A DNA stretch of 64,000 nt from Urechis unicinctus. Its lineage: Eukaryota; Annelida; Polychaeta; Xenopneusta; Urechidae. The first letter of the stretch is position 1; each line of letters starts with the position of its first letter. The notes under the pieces are model-generated. The model ran no database searches, was not told the DNA's origin, and saw only the letters and a program-made list of their open reading frames with translations. Where the stretch lies: NCBI GenBank assembly GCA_034190875.2, contig CM067351.1:3917481-3981480 (forward strand). The letters run 5' to 3'. Positions 31,996 to 49,000 of the stretch are shown here, piece after piece. The position numbers and the translations under genes are program-made.

Positions 31996-34900
31996 ACGGT
32001 GCATCAACTAAGGGGTTTAATTTCTCTTCCTCAGTTTACACATCATGTGAGTGGCGTTGCACAATTATACGCTGTATATGTAGTAGTAATGAGCATATGC
32101 ATGATAATATACCTTTTTGGTGTGGGGAGGGTTAATATTCTATATTTGTTTATGCTTGCAAATGTTAAAACAAATGAAATATTTTTCCTGTACGATACCT
32201 AACGAGTAATGCCTGACTGAGTTGTAAAACGACTTGCGTCATAGAATAATGCATAATGCGCATTTGTCGTGCGCGGGTTACGTTATTTGTGAGATTTTAT
32301 CGAATCATCGAAAATTAAAGGTTCAATTTCGTAGGATATATTAATACTTACAATGTTCGATTACTGGTACAGAGAATCTGTTGCATTTGATTTCTAAAAT
32401 AAACCTTTGGAGTAACTTTCTCTTGAAAGCTTTACTACCTAGAATTACTATTACATTGCAATAATACCAAATCATAATAGCTTGTCATGTATCGTCACAG
32501 TGTCAATAATTGACAAGCTTCTTCAAAACAACACAAAGCTGAGATAACAGATGATTAAACAGACGCTGTGCTTGTCTGGGAGCATCTCAACGATGATTAA
32601 TCAATGGACCCATCAACGCCGTTTACATATTATGCGCAGTGAACTATCAAAACAATATCTGACCTAATATATGTACGAATGTTTTCCGAACATGCTTGTT
32701 CATAACAGGACTCTTTTGACGCGGTACCAATAACCTCCCGACTGACAATGAATTTGAACAGAACAAACAACATTTTACCAATAATGTTCATGAACTACTG
32801 TGGCATAAATTACACTTGAGGAATAACATTAGCGCAATATAATGCATGTAACAAATCCACTTTTGGGTGTTTCATACTAGAGAACAAATAATTATGGGCG
32901 TTGGTGTAATTGGTAATAATTACTCAACTGATAGTTCGGGCATGCAAAAACAAACTTATGCTAATATTTTAGTCTTTTCTTTATACTTGACGGAGCAAAA
33001 CCAAAATTATGTTTAGTGTATTGCGTAGAATAATCAATTGAGAGAAGCACCAGTTACAGATAATTATCGTGACTTCCGGTCTTATGGGGCTTAACAAATA
33101 TATCACTTTCACTATTGTACGGGTCGCTTGATAAATAAAAGCCACTCAATAAGGGTGGCTGAAAATAAAGAGATAATTCATCAGCCATTGGTGACCCATA
33201 GGCTGTTTAATACAAAGCCTCTGAGCCCGAGTGATCAGTACTGACGCTGTTATGCGATCTCGTGACAGCGTCATTATGCTTATCATGCATTGCACATAGA
33301 CGTGGCTATATTGAAGGTTCTTAATTCTATTAATGCTCACAGTTACATTGTTATTGCCATGTGTCTTGCTCAATGTAAACTGGTGGAGCGCATGTTATTC
33401 GACATGGCTGCACCGTTAGGCTTTGAATGCAAGGGGGACGATGGGTAACAATAGAGATTGCGGCAGAAAAGTTCCTTTCCTCATTTCCACGTGATGTGAA
33501 CCCCCCAGACAGTAGTACATTATCTCCACTGTTATCATGGTCATCTTTGTTTTTTTATTATGCACATAATTTCTGGGGAATAAAGCGGTATAGAGGACCA
33601 CTTGCCACCACTGTGGCGTATCAATTTATATTTAGGATGCTTCTATATTCACTCATATAAAGTGATAAAATAGGCTATACATTGTTGTGGTCTTCCAGCT
33701 TGTATCAATGCATGCATGCTCGATTAATGCTATCGCGGAACATATAGACGATGCCTTATTGATTCTAGAAGTCACAAAGTGACTTATGCTATGGTAAAAG
33801 TTCAAGGAAGTTTCGCATTTTATATAGTTTAGAAGTTTGCGAGTTCATCTTTTCTTACCATACAGCTGCACATTCATTATTAAGTCAATATTACATACAC
33901 GAGCCTGCATTAGAAGCTAAGATAATGGCTCCTACTGGAATCGTTCATTTGTAAGATGAATTATTAAGAAAGGTCATACTTGATTGGTCAATCGTTGTTT
34001 CGGATCAGTACATAATAGCATCAAACAAAAGATTGGCTTTAAAATATTAATGCATACATAAATACATGCATGGTACATGCGTGGTAGTGTGCAAAGTCAC
34101 GCGCGTGGCATTCACAGGGTGCAATTAACATGTCACAAATTCCTCGACACAATAATACCTATTACTTGATATAGCAATACAAATATGGTAAAGCGGCGAT
34201 AAACGGTCATCGACTTTGGATCGCCCTTGGTGGGGCTCATCTTCATCGGACTAACAGCAACACTTGCTTGTAAATCCACGAATTGGCGATATAGTGAGCA
34301 ACTTTGATTTCCTGTCACCATGCATATGCGTGCATGGTAAGCCGCACATAAGGTTGTAACTATATTTAACAATCGTCTCGTTTGTATATGACGTTCAATT
34401 GTTCTCTTGAGTACTAAAGGTAACATACCAATCAATACTTTCCAGCTGCAGTGTGCATATACAAGCCTTATGCTATGAATATGCCATAGTTGTGTTTTGA
34501 AGCATTCCACATCGCTTTCTAAAATGTCAATGTGTGTCTGCGCCGACAAAAAGCAGTTTGGATTCAATTAATCACCCAGCGACCTTTGCTGTCGAATATA
34601 TATTCGGATAATTTATTTCACGCAGCCAAGCCTGATCTGTATCTAATCAAAATAAACATGCTTACAACATCATAAGTTTCCACACATATCGTCTGAAGAG
34701 GCGCTTAAATTGATACTTAGCAACGCTCGATTGAGCCGTGCAATTTGGTTGATGATTTCTACCATGAAGTTGTTTTGGCAACGAATAAAACGACTATACT
34801 GTGCAATTAAATGGTGGCTAACTAGGTTGGCGGGTGCATAAAAACCATATCGGGTGCATTAAAACTTTCACTGATCCCCTTTTTTTAGATGTATGCAATA

Positions 34901-35227
34901 CTACACCAACGAAGAATGAGCTGCGGTGTGTACGTTGCTGTCTGGTCGAATGACAAACATTATGGTCATATTTGAGGAGCAGTAAATAAAACGTATGGCA
35001 GTCGTGGTTATTGCTGTCATCTCGTCGGTTAGATGCTTACGTGCTAGTCCCATTGAGCTTCATGTCATCTAAAGAGCTCACAGTAATCATCATGCATTCA
35101 TTGTATGCTATAAACATATAAATTGTGATAACAAAAATATTAGGCGCTTTAAGCATGCAAATGGAGGGCTAACTAATGAAATTGCCATTTAATTGATTAA
35201 CTGTAATATATCAAAGACTGGTTTGTT

Positions 35228-35327
35228 NNNNNNNNNNNNNNNNNNNNNNNNNNNNNNNNNNNNNNNNNNNNNNNNNNNNNNNNNNNNNNNNNNNNNNNNN
35301 NNNNNNNNNNNNNNNNNNNNNNNNNNN
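35228..35327. other. Assembly gap (100 N)
   Basis: This run of exactly 100 N is a placeholder of unknown true size. It lies at the junction between the inverted arm and the direct block A of unit 2. Confidence 0.99.
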
Positions 35328-37824
35328 ATTGTACTGCAATATATATAAACCGCAGCAATAATAAATTTACTCTTGCCTTTGGAAGAATGGACAGTGTATT
35401 TTTACTTATAGCATTCGATACACTGTTGTTTCTGATCACATCAATGTTATTAATCGCAGAGAAAATAGACGAAAATTGCTTCTATTTAAAATTACGAGAG
35501 TTAATCACTATAGAATCAATATTTATTAGTGGGTATGTCCGATGTAATATATAAACCACAGCAAGTTGACGTTTAGTGATATATCATTGATACCACTAAT
35601 CGGCGTTAAAAACAGTCAATTGAAGTGATACAAGCAAATAATGGCAAGATGATGATATTGGCATATGACGTTTTGTAGCTTGGTCAATTATTAACTAATC
35701 GAGCCATCATCTTTAAATGATTATCATTGATGCAGCAGCAGTAGGCAATCTGTACTTAAAATGTCACAGGCTCTTTAGCCGGTGCAAGAATTAGTCACAT
35801 GATAACTCATCGTGTTAAATTAAATTGACAAGAAGAAACTAAATATCGATTAGAACACTGACATATAAGTTTGTACGCTACAGGAATGTAACTGGAAATC
35901 CGGTGAATTTCGCTCGTCAAAATGTCTATAACGCGCTATATTGGTTGTGTTTGGTCGAGAAAATAACTAAATCAATGTCATTTGCGGTGTTCTTTGATCC
36001 TAACCATATCGAATGTATTTACAAGCCGGGCTTGTTTAGATGATATGTGAATAAGTTTATTGAATTCCAAATTAAGCAAATGCACTTCATAAATTAAACT
36101 GAGAGGCTTTCCGCTATATCCTCGGCTGGCAACTGAAATGTTTGGGTCCATTGATACAAATGTGTTAATTCAGAAGTTCGCGTTTAATCGGAGGACATGT
36201 ATGTTAATGGGGTCCTCTCTGTGAGGTCAATGTAGATACCACAATGAGGTCCAGAGTGTGTATTATTCCTACCCGGCGAGAATAAATTGTTGGATTGCTT
36301 ACATTGGACGGTACGTTAATTACATACCAAATACCACGTGGTAGACGCTACTAGATATCCAAGACAGAAAAGGGGAAGAGCAAGATTGGCGATACTAAAA
36401 TATGAAATTACACATAATAACGTTACAAGGGCGCTACTGATTAACATATTGTGTTAACGTCTTGTTTGAAAAGTGTAAGGTACATTTTCACACTCACTTC
36501 TTGTAAAATAACTTACTTTTAATTCATCCGTGTGTACGTGGAAGGTTGATCTAATCATTGTAATATTGACTACAGTCGGTGTTCTTTAAGTGGTATTTGT
36601 CTTCCTTCTGCATAATAAGAAGATTGTGATTATCTTCTGTGCCAATCCATACGTTATTTGAAGCAGCATGAACATCTATTCTATATTCTAATTGGAAGGA
36701 AAAGCGAACGGCAAAGGCAATATGGTATCTCACGGACATCCTTTCGTTGATCATAATATCGTCAGCGTTCCCGCCCATGCTGCTGTTACCTGGAAGATTT
36801 ATTGTTGATCGTTATTTGGAAGATAACGTAAGTGCTTGGAAAAATACATTGTAGTATCCAGTATAGCTTTCCAGGAATGATATAGGAAAGCAGATATAAT
36901 TTGTATTTGTGCATCCTGTTACTGAATGACGATCTTGATATTGTACGGCAACGAAAACACAAAGTTATCAAAATGGTCGGTGCAGGAACGTTAATTAGTC
37001 AGGGATCGAATGCCATAAATAATCCACAAAGAGCAAGGCCTATTCACATTGCTTTTGCTTTTGATATTTTTTTAAGAATCTTGTATAGTTGTATAAGAAC
37101 GAGTGTCTGTCAAATAGTGTTCCTCAATCCGCTTATAGATACTAGAAAGACGTGTTTACGAATGATGCAAAGTATAAGGATAGCCCATACGTGCAGTAAG
37201 AACTCTAGACCTAATTAGATATGGCCGTTTCCAAGTAAAAAAGACGTGTGTCAAAATGGTTGTGCGTTAACGCCCTTGAAGCAAGTGATGACGTCTAGCC
37301 TTTTACCATTCACCCATAATCTCTAGCGCATGACAACCAATATGGCTAGTAGGGTGTGATGATCACGCCGTTGTAAATTGTAAAACCCTTGAGTCACTTA
37401 CTTATTCAACCACTCACTTCGTCGTATAGATTACACTTTAACCGTAGATGACATGTTGCGAAAGCTTTCGTGTCATCACATGATTCACATGGGAGGAGGA
37501 TGGAAAGCATATTGGTATATATATGATTTTGTATTGCCATTTGCCAATTGCAAATGATGACAGTGAGCGTCGACACCAGCATTGATGAAAAGTATCCAAA
37601 TCACAAAAAAGAAATGCTATACAATGTATCATGAGTTTCAGGCTCTAGAATTACATGCGTATTAGCAGCAACACGTAAGTCTACGCGAGAGCTTCGTATA
37701 ATTATAATGCAACTGCGTCAGTGTTTGTGTACCATTTGATTCAGGTTCAGCTGGTTCTGTAAGAGCCAATGTGTTCCATCAGACCGTAGCTGAGTGGATG
37801 GTGTATAGAACTTTTTACAATAAT

Positions 37825-38155
37825 CTGGAGAAACAAATACAATTCCCCCAAATCTAATGTGCTTCCTATGTGGATGAGTACCATAAGCAAAGACTGCTGA
37901 ACTAGAAAGGCAATGTCGACGCTGCCGAATGAGTTGCTTAATGCGAGTGCTTAGTATAACCAAAATGGAATAAGTCGAAAATAATGAAGTTCGAAGTTTC
38001 AAGCACAATTTAAGTCTGATGTCCGTGGTGAGGAAGAGGAAACTAGGGTGATAAATACACGAAGCAAGACCACGTATACTCATCATGACCATTCTTGGAG
38101 GAATCGCGCTGAGGGAAAGAATACGGAGTAGATAACGCGGCTAGATAGCAACCCT
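37825..38155 (+). pseudogene. LINE reverse transcriptase remnant, unit 2 copy
   Basis: This copy is homologous to 1990-2340. Readable pieces include SCLMRVLSITKM (about 37930-37965), VVRKRKLG (about 38025-38050) and ILIMTILGGIALRER (about 38076-38120), resembling the distal part of LINE ORF2. Stops interrupt every frame. Confidence 0.5.
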
Positions 38156-38157
38156 TC

Positions 38158-38284
<127 letters not shown>

Positions 38285-40197
38285 CATATCATGGTAAAGG
38301 ATTGTCACATCACAAAGAAGGTCTCCAATTCTTGCGTCGATGCTGTTGTGTACTGTATAATTGCTAGGCCTACCATGCATCAAATGGTGAATTGATTGCT
38401 TCGATTAACGCAATAACGCATGTTGCATAGAATCAATGACAAATTGTGAGTAGAACACAAACTCGCAACAGATATCACTAAGTTGTCACTATCTGGTCGA
38501 TTCCTCTACACAAACAAATATTGAGCAAAATACCCCAGACTCAAGCTAACCTGTTAACAGATACAACATAAAAGAGGATCAGGGAAAGGTGCATATCGAA
38601 AGGCTAGCCGCAAAATGCATAACTCCTGGTCATTAAAATGTGGTCAGTTCAGTCAGCTTGGTGTGGATATTACGACGCGATATGTAAAGGAGTGTTGTAC
38701 ATTGATACCCGATGACAAACCTGCATTGTAATCGTTCATACAGTTTTCTTCATCGGCATTTGCCGATCATATAGTGACAAGTGATAGAGTGAACATGCCC
38801 CGGATAAAGAGCTGTCATGAGATTCTACTCCAGGTAAGACTAACTGATGAATAAACCGATTCGGAAAATACTTGTCTGCATCGGTCAGCTCTCTGGTAAG
38901 ATACTTGGCGGAGACTAAAAGCATCATAAATGGTTAGCCACAGAATGCTCGTTTTATACGTTGCAAAAAAAACTACATGGTAGAAATCATCCACCAGTTG
39001 GCACGGCTCAATCTATAGTTGCAAAGTATCAATTTAAGTACCTACTCAGACGATATGGGTGGAAATTTTATTATGTCTGTGAGCATGTTTATTATGACTA
39101 GTTTACCTCTTACAGATCAGGCATGGCTGTGTGAAATGAGTGATACAATACATTTTCTTGCATCGCCTCGTACACGCTTTTAGTGCCCCTCGTGTTTACA
39201 CGAATAGAGTGGTATAATCATTTGGTGGGGCTGAAGATTTGATGATAAATGGTTTACGTTTCTGTTTGTCAAGTGTCTATATCTCGGGATTTTAGTATAG
39301 GTTTAGGTTTTTCTAACACCGCAGCATAGTTCTGGTACAATGTTGCATAGCTGGACTTGTTTAGGCCATTGTTAGGTTGATTCCGTTTGGTAAGAAAAGA
39401 TGAACCTGCAAAGAGACGGACAGACACAAATTATATACGTTCAAGCATTGTTCTTTAGTTCTTCTTAACAATATAATTCATATGAAGTGATAAACTTCCT
39501 TGAACTTTTACAATAGCATAAGTCACCAAGTGACTTTTACAAAGCAATAAGGCATCGTCTGTATGTTCTTCGATAGCATTAATCAAGCATGTATGGATTG
39601 ATATCAGCAGAAACACCACAACAAAGCATTGTCTACTACTTTATCACTTGACATCATTGAATATAGAACATTTGCATCCTGAATACAAATTAATACTCCC
39701 GAGTTTTTATCCCCCGAACATTATGTGTATAATTTGAAAACAAAGATGACCATGATGTTAGTGGTGAGAATTTACTACTGCGTGGTGCTTTCACTCACAT
39801 CACGTGTAATTGACGAAGGAACTTTTCTGTTGCAATCGTTATTGGCATCCCTCATACCCCATGCATTAAAACCCAAATGGTGCAGCCATATCGAATAACA
39901 TGCGCTTCATCAGTTTACATTGAGCCACCCACATGACAATAACAATGTAACTGTGAGCATTAATTGAATTAAGAACCTTTTATATAGCCACATCTATGTG
40001 CAATGCATGATAAGCATAATGACGCTGTCACGTGACTGCATGACAGCGTCAGTACTGATCACACGTCTGCTCGGGCTCAGAGGCTCTATCTTAAACAGCC
40101 TATGTATCACAAATGGCTGATAAATTATCTCTTTATTGTCAGCCACCCTTATTGATTGGCTTTTATTTATCTAGCTATCCGGAGTATAGGCAAGGCA

Positions 40198-40242
40198 CTC
40201 GCCCCTGGTGTTTTGATGATTTGATGCCACCTTAGGGGCGAG
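40198..40242. other. GC-rich inverted repeat (hairpin)
   Basis: CTCGCCCCT (40198-40206) pairs with AGGGGCGAG (40234-40242), and the inner GGTG (40207-40210) pairs with CACC (40228-40231) across a 2 nt bulge and an AT-rich loop. It is conspicuous in an AT-rich region and sits in the roughly 115 bp between block A of unit 2 and the LINE-derived block. The role is unknown. Confidence 0.7.
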
Positions 40243-40297
40243 GGTCCGTATAGCAGAATCTTTAAGGATATAAACAAATATGCTCTTTCTCGCAGTG

Positions 40298-40680
<383 letters not shown>

Positions 40681-41295
40681 TACGTCATGCACGAAAAGTG
40701 TGTTCATTATAGAGTAATTAACACATAATGCGCATTATAGTCAATATTGCCCAATATAACCAAACACAGTTCATGGCTATATAATGACTCGTCTCAAGTA
40801 TAACATTAGCGTTGTTACAGCAACATAGAACTTTTATGGCTTTCCATTTTACATGGATCAAGACTGATGTACACGACATATCATCTAATTGATGGCGGAA
40901 ACAATTTTCAATATCACAAACGACCAGTCTCCCATGCCACTGTTTTGGATATACGTATGTCTTTTGCCATTATTCCAACCCACTCAAGTTAATTATATAT
41001 TCTCGAATGACCGCCAACCTCACACCGGACGATAATTCTATTCGTGTCACTTCCAGAATTATGTAATTCAGAGTCGTTGCAAACAATGATCAGACAATAT
41101 AATTGACACCAGAATCCACTAAATGACCAAATAATGGAATTGCATGCCTCCTAAATGAATAATTGTGTCACTTTAATGCGCTGTACATTGATTGTTTTTC
41201 AGACAGTAAATGGAATAGAGTTTTTTGAACTCAGTTTACTACGTTTCTGAGTTATAATACCAAAACTTTCCTTATCAAATAAACACAGCGTATGT

Positions 41296-43145
<1,850 letters not shown>

Positions 43146-45860
43146 ATCAATGGAAGCAACACTGTCAGAGAAGTTCTTGTGAATATCTATATGGAGCTGT
43201 CTTGGATATGATTTGATGACTCAGCAGGGAATAACTCATCGTACTAGTGTTTCTTTTGTAGAAGACGATCCCTTTGAATAATACACCACGCCTTTGATGC
43301 TATGATTGAATATTAAGGTGGCGCATGAATCATGTGAATCATATTGTGTTCACCACGGAAAACCTGGATTAATTTTCAGAATGGCATGTCGTTCAATCTA
43401 CAAAACAGACTTTTGTGTTATCAACGACCTGCTTATATGCCGTAGTTGTGTTAATGTAAGTGGTTATCAAATAATCTTATTTATATCTTACCGCTTTATA
43501 ATAGCCTGGTCACGTGTCGGAATTTGCAGCATAACTGGAACACAAATATTGGCACTTTAAATATTGCTGGCCGCAAACAGTGCCAACTCGCTATGCATAA
43601 GGATATCCACACAATATCTTTGATTTATGTTGCCTTTTGTTAGATAGGGATGATAGAAGCATTCAATAATACATAAACCCCGTGCGTACGCATCTACAAA
43701 TATGTAACTTATCTCATGTACAAAAATCCAAGCGGGTCTATTGCAGGTAAGTGTAAGGTTTAACTGCACACCAACGCTAATGTGTTATATGCCAAAGGCA
43801 TAAAGCGGAAGTATGGTATCAAATCTAAAATAAGGCAGGATTCCCCTGACGCCTTTTCCAAGCCCGAACCGCAGGTGATTTTCCAAATTTCCGGATGAAT
43901 TATGCGCTAGCTGTTTTGCCACCAATACTCTATATCTAGTATATGTGGAAGATGGTAATTATTTCCTTTTAGTTAGGAAGCTTGTGCTTAGACACCTGAT
44001 GCCCATTGAATAAAACACGTATTATCAGGAGTTTAAAATTCTGATTAATGACTATGGCGTCCGCATACACACACACACATTATCTGTGAGGCATGACAAA
44101 AGCTTGTGATATTGGATACCGATTGGTATGGAGCAAAGGCAACGTGTTTACCGGTTATGAAAACGGTTACCACTTTATTAAAGTTGATATGATGGGTTGG
44201 TTTTAACCACTTTTGATTAAATTCCTTTGTTCAGTGTTAACACTAGTTGGTGCAGATGACATCCAAATATTCATTCAAGGGCTAAAATCAAAAGCTCATA
44301 TTTACTTATGTAAATGTCATCATCGATAATACATCTTGTTGTCCCTCAACTATTTAACAACATACCGACTTAACATCAAACAACATAAATGAAGCCAACA
44401 ACAAGTAGCAGCATGTTCATGTCCTACGCAGATGTCGAATGAAACCACAGGCACTGTTACTGTCCTCGATATATCGCACGGATGGCTTGATATCTTACTT
44501 TCTTCTCACCGAATGCTTCTTTGCAGACAAATCATCATACAAAACTAAAAACTACTGCGGAACTGCATTCACGCGAGAGATTAATTATGACCGACACTGT
44601 CGGAGGATGTCACAGGGCAATTCAACATATTTTATTTGCAAACCGCTTTGCTGGTTGGTCTTATTGCTCAGAAAAGTCCTTTCGGCATAACACCCGTTGC
44701 TGGAGTATTTTTTCTACAACTTCCCCTACGTAGTGCACTGATCCATGAGTATGGTAATGGTCTGTTCCATAATAATATCACAAAAACTCTGATTTGATTT
44801 ATTCTTGGAAAAGGCCATGCTGACCGAATAGAAAATCATAGTTAAGTCGTTCGGGCAAAGCGTTATATCCGCTCCCTACACCGCCTCACCTCTTGGGTCT
44901 TGGATGTCATGGCTCGATTCATCTTCTGTGCAAAGGACCTATTAGGGGGTACATTTAAAACATTTCGTCATGTGGTTATTACCAAATATAAATTACGCTG
45001 CAATATGCCAATAACACAATTGTCGTTATAACTGGGACGTACGGTTTCAGCTATGAACGCATTGCGCTTGAAGAAGAAGAATACATGTGCATTGTCTTCG
45101 GTTGATATTTATCGCTAACACCGCGCTGTAGCTGACATTCGGCGTCAATGTCAAGTGCATTTCTGCAAGAATAGATTATTATATATTTTTACGGTGCTTT
45201 AAGTGGATGCTTGACTCTTTAGGCTTCGTCCATCTAATGACGGATGCTGTTAACTCTCTTGATACATGCACTGTCTGACATATGTCTAATTGAGAGCAAT
45301 GTAGTGTTAACCCTAGGGTCGGTGTTTAGAAGATATTTGTACCATTTTGAGATACCAGCGACTTCATCAAACTGGCAAACGTATGTTCAAGACTTAATGA
45401 AAAACATACCCCTAACGCACATGAAGTGTTATTTGGATAAATATGGGAGTGATAGGATAAAAGGGCTAATGTTATCGGTGGATTAGTTTTCTACCATGTC
45501 TGGATAAACCTGGGAGCAATAAGCTATAAAACAAATGGTACACATGGATTACCTTATGGAATTCGGAACAGGGGAGATGACCCAACGACAAACACTTCTA
45601 CATTCAGTTGCGATTCCATGAATTAGTGATTTCAGTCCCTGAATTTTTTTTATAATTTTAGCCGTTGACCATTAAAGGAATTTTATCATTATTACATTCA
45701 TTTTTAAATGCATGGCTAATGAACAGAAAAGAAGATATTACCACTTTTAATATTATTGATAAGCAGCAGTTGATCCGTTCTATTGCGTCTAAGCCTTTCG
45801 AGTGAATGCAATATATAAGTGTACATTTATTGTGAATATTGTATGTATGTTGCAGCGTAT

Positions 45861-46419
45861 AATAATAAAAATAATAATAATCTTTATTTTCGCACAGCAT
45901 GTGTACAGGAACAATTATTATTTGATACAACAGCAACAAAACACACGAGAACGAATAAGCAAATAAATCAGTTAAGATAAGCACAAGTCCTTTAACAGAG
46001 CTTCAGCTTCTTGTTGGGTAAGCACTGATAATGAATCCCCATCTCTAATAGAAATAAGCTCCTTTATGAGCATGGCAATATGACCATATTCTGAATTACC
46101 TGGTGGATTAGCCTTATATCTGTCCTTAATGCATTCACTATGCTGTAATAGATAGCAATTATTGATGTTCAGGGTATGCATTATTGTTCGAACATTATCG
46201 CTTACAATTGTTCTGCTATGAAAACAACATCTACTTACATAGAATACTAAAACATTGGGGCTGTTCTGGCACTTATGAAAGAAATTGACAAAGCGCAACA
46301 TCAATTGATTTCTAAGGGGCAATTTTCCCGAAATGAACTGTAAATACTTTGAACATGTTCTGAACTCTAATTTCCATATAGTTGTAATACACCTCCTCCA
46401 AACACTGCACACACTACAC
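45861..46419 (-). mobile_element. 5'-truncated LINE insertion
   Basis: This 559 bp segment is absent from block C of unit 1, where GCAGCGTAT joins TATATCACATTAAG directly (about 20396-20415). On the - strand it holds the 3' end of an ORF2, a stop, a short 3' UTR and a tail of (ATT)-type repeats (AATAATAAAAATAATAATAA on +). That is the usual form of a 5'-truncated non-LTR insertion with a short-repeat tail. I see no clear target-site duplication. It entered after units 1 and 2 separated. Confidence 0.8.
45972..46412 (-). pseudogene. LINE ORF2 C-terminal fragment, uninterrupted
   Basis: This is an open frame of about 146 codons ending at the natural stop and cut off upstream by 5' truncation. 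Motifs in order are WRRCITTIW and RTCSKYLQFISGKLPLRNQL (near the start), FVNFFHKCQNSPNVLV, SRCCFHSRTIVSDN and a Glu-rich C-terminus. These fit the region after the RT domain in Jockey/CR1-related LINEs. There are no stops or frameshifts, unlike the other LINE pieces here, so it is comparatively young. As a fragment without RT or endonuclease it has no activity. Confidence 0.7.
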
Positions 46420-46745
46420 TATATCACATTAAGCTGCGTTAATGCTGCTCTTTTGGATACTGATAATTTACCGATGCTGGACACAATATTTCCTTTTCAT
46501 TGCTTGCTAATTGTCCATGATATTTACTTTTCCATTGGCTAGTTCTTTTAACAAAACTTATTTCATTCATTAAACTTTGAAGCTATATGTATTAATCCCT
46601 TGCTAATTATGTGGTTGTGAAAATATGACAGGTTTGTATAACTTTCCTGACTAAGGATACGGAATTTTACCACTTAATTCAGTAGTGCTTGCAGTAAGAG
46701 GTTGTCATTCTTTTGATCAGGGTATGTACAAAAACGAAGAAGTCG

Positions 46746-46872
<127 letters not shown>

Positions 46873-47694
46873 AATCACCTTGTGTTAATACCTTATATAA
46901 TCTTGTATCAGATAATATGGTCAAACAACCTGACAGTCCTACTGTGTTATTTTTTTGGTGGATATTATCGCATATCGAAGTAGTGAGAGAGAGTTAGATG
47001 TACTTGAAGATGGTAATTCAATGCAATCAACCTGCCACTTATTTTGTAGACATCCAAAAAGCCACTTCGATTGTGCGTGATGTCAATATAGTCATTCACG
47101 ATCAGCCAGGTATACCGTTGAAGCCGTTTATATCAATTACCACATAGGAAGCGTTATTGGCTATTAGGGTCAAAACAAACAGCTCATCAATCTTATAAGC
47201 AACTTGCGAAGAAAACTTTGTTCAGATTCGTTCCGAGCATAAAATATAAATGCCAAGCAGCGATTGGTAGCAAAATATATGTAAACCGTATATAAACCGA
47301 ACAGAGTTATCACCTATATACCATTCATATGAATGCCCCTTGATGATAACATGTCATATCTTAAGTACTGGAGTGAATTCCATGTACCCGCTTTGATAGT
47401 TCAAGGCCCTGTATTATGCTTTTAAACAGCATATTCGCATTTACTCGGATGCGTTTACCGATCACAATTATAACACACAGACGTTTAAGAGAAACTCCAG
47501 ATCATGCTCTCTATTGACAGGTTATAATTGCAGTCATGCCGAACCTAATTTATTTCTCACGCATAAATTTTCTACAAAGAGGATGAAAATAAGAATTGGT
47601 GTGCGGATTGTAAAACAACACCCGACACAAGTGCCTTCATGTCATGAGTTACGAGGCCTTAATGTGCCGATAGAACATGAAAGCGTACACCTTG

Positions 47695-48900
<1,206 letters not shown>

Positions 48901-49000
48901 NNNNNNNNNNNNNNNNNNNNNNNNNNNNNNNNNNNNNNNNNNNNNNNNNNNNNNNNNNNNNNNNNNNNNNNNNNNNNNNNNNNNNNNNNNNNNNNNNNNN
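48901..49000. other. Assembly gap (100 N)
   Basis: This is a placeholder gap. By comparison with copy 1 of the block, the missing sequence probably begins with the (CT)n/(CA)n compound microsatellite. Confidence 0.99.

Larger units (their letters stand above)
24860..35227 (-). repeat. Right arm of the large inverted repeat (inverted unit 1b)
   Basis: This is the reverse complement of 6760-19600, running C-B-A and ending at the N gap. It is about 2.5 kb shorter than the left arm. The main losses are about 2.1 kb inside the TTAA transposon, about 430 bp matching 8905-9345, and about 165 bp beside the tetranucleotide array. It keeps about 220 bp (32947-33170) that the left arm lacks. Confidence 0.92.

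Noticed and set aside
33120..33170. AGCCACCCTTATTGAGTGGCT as a histone mRNA 3' stem-loop
   Set aside because: The loop is 9 nt and the stem does not fit the histone consensus. There is no histone gene nearby.
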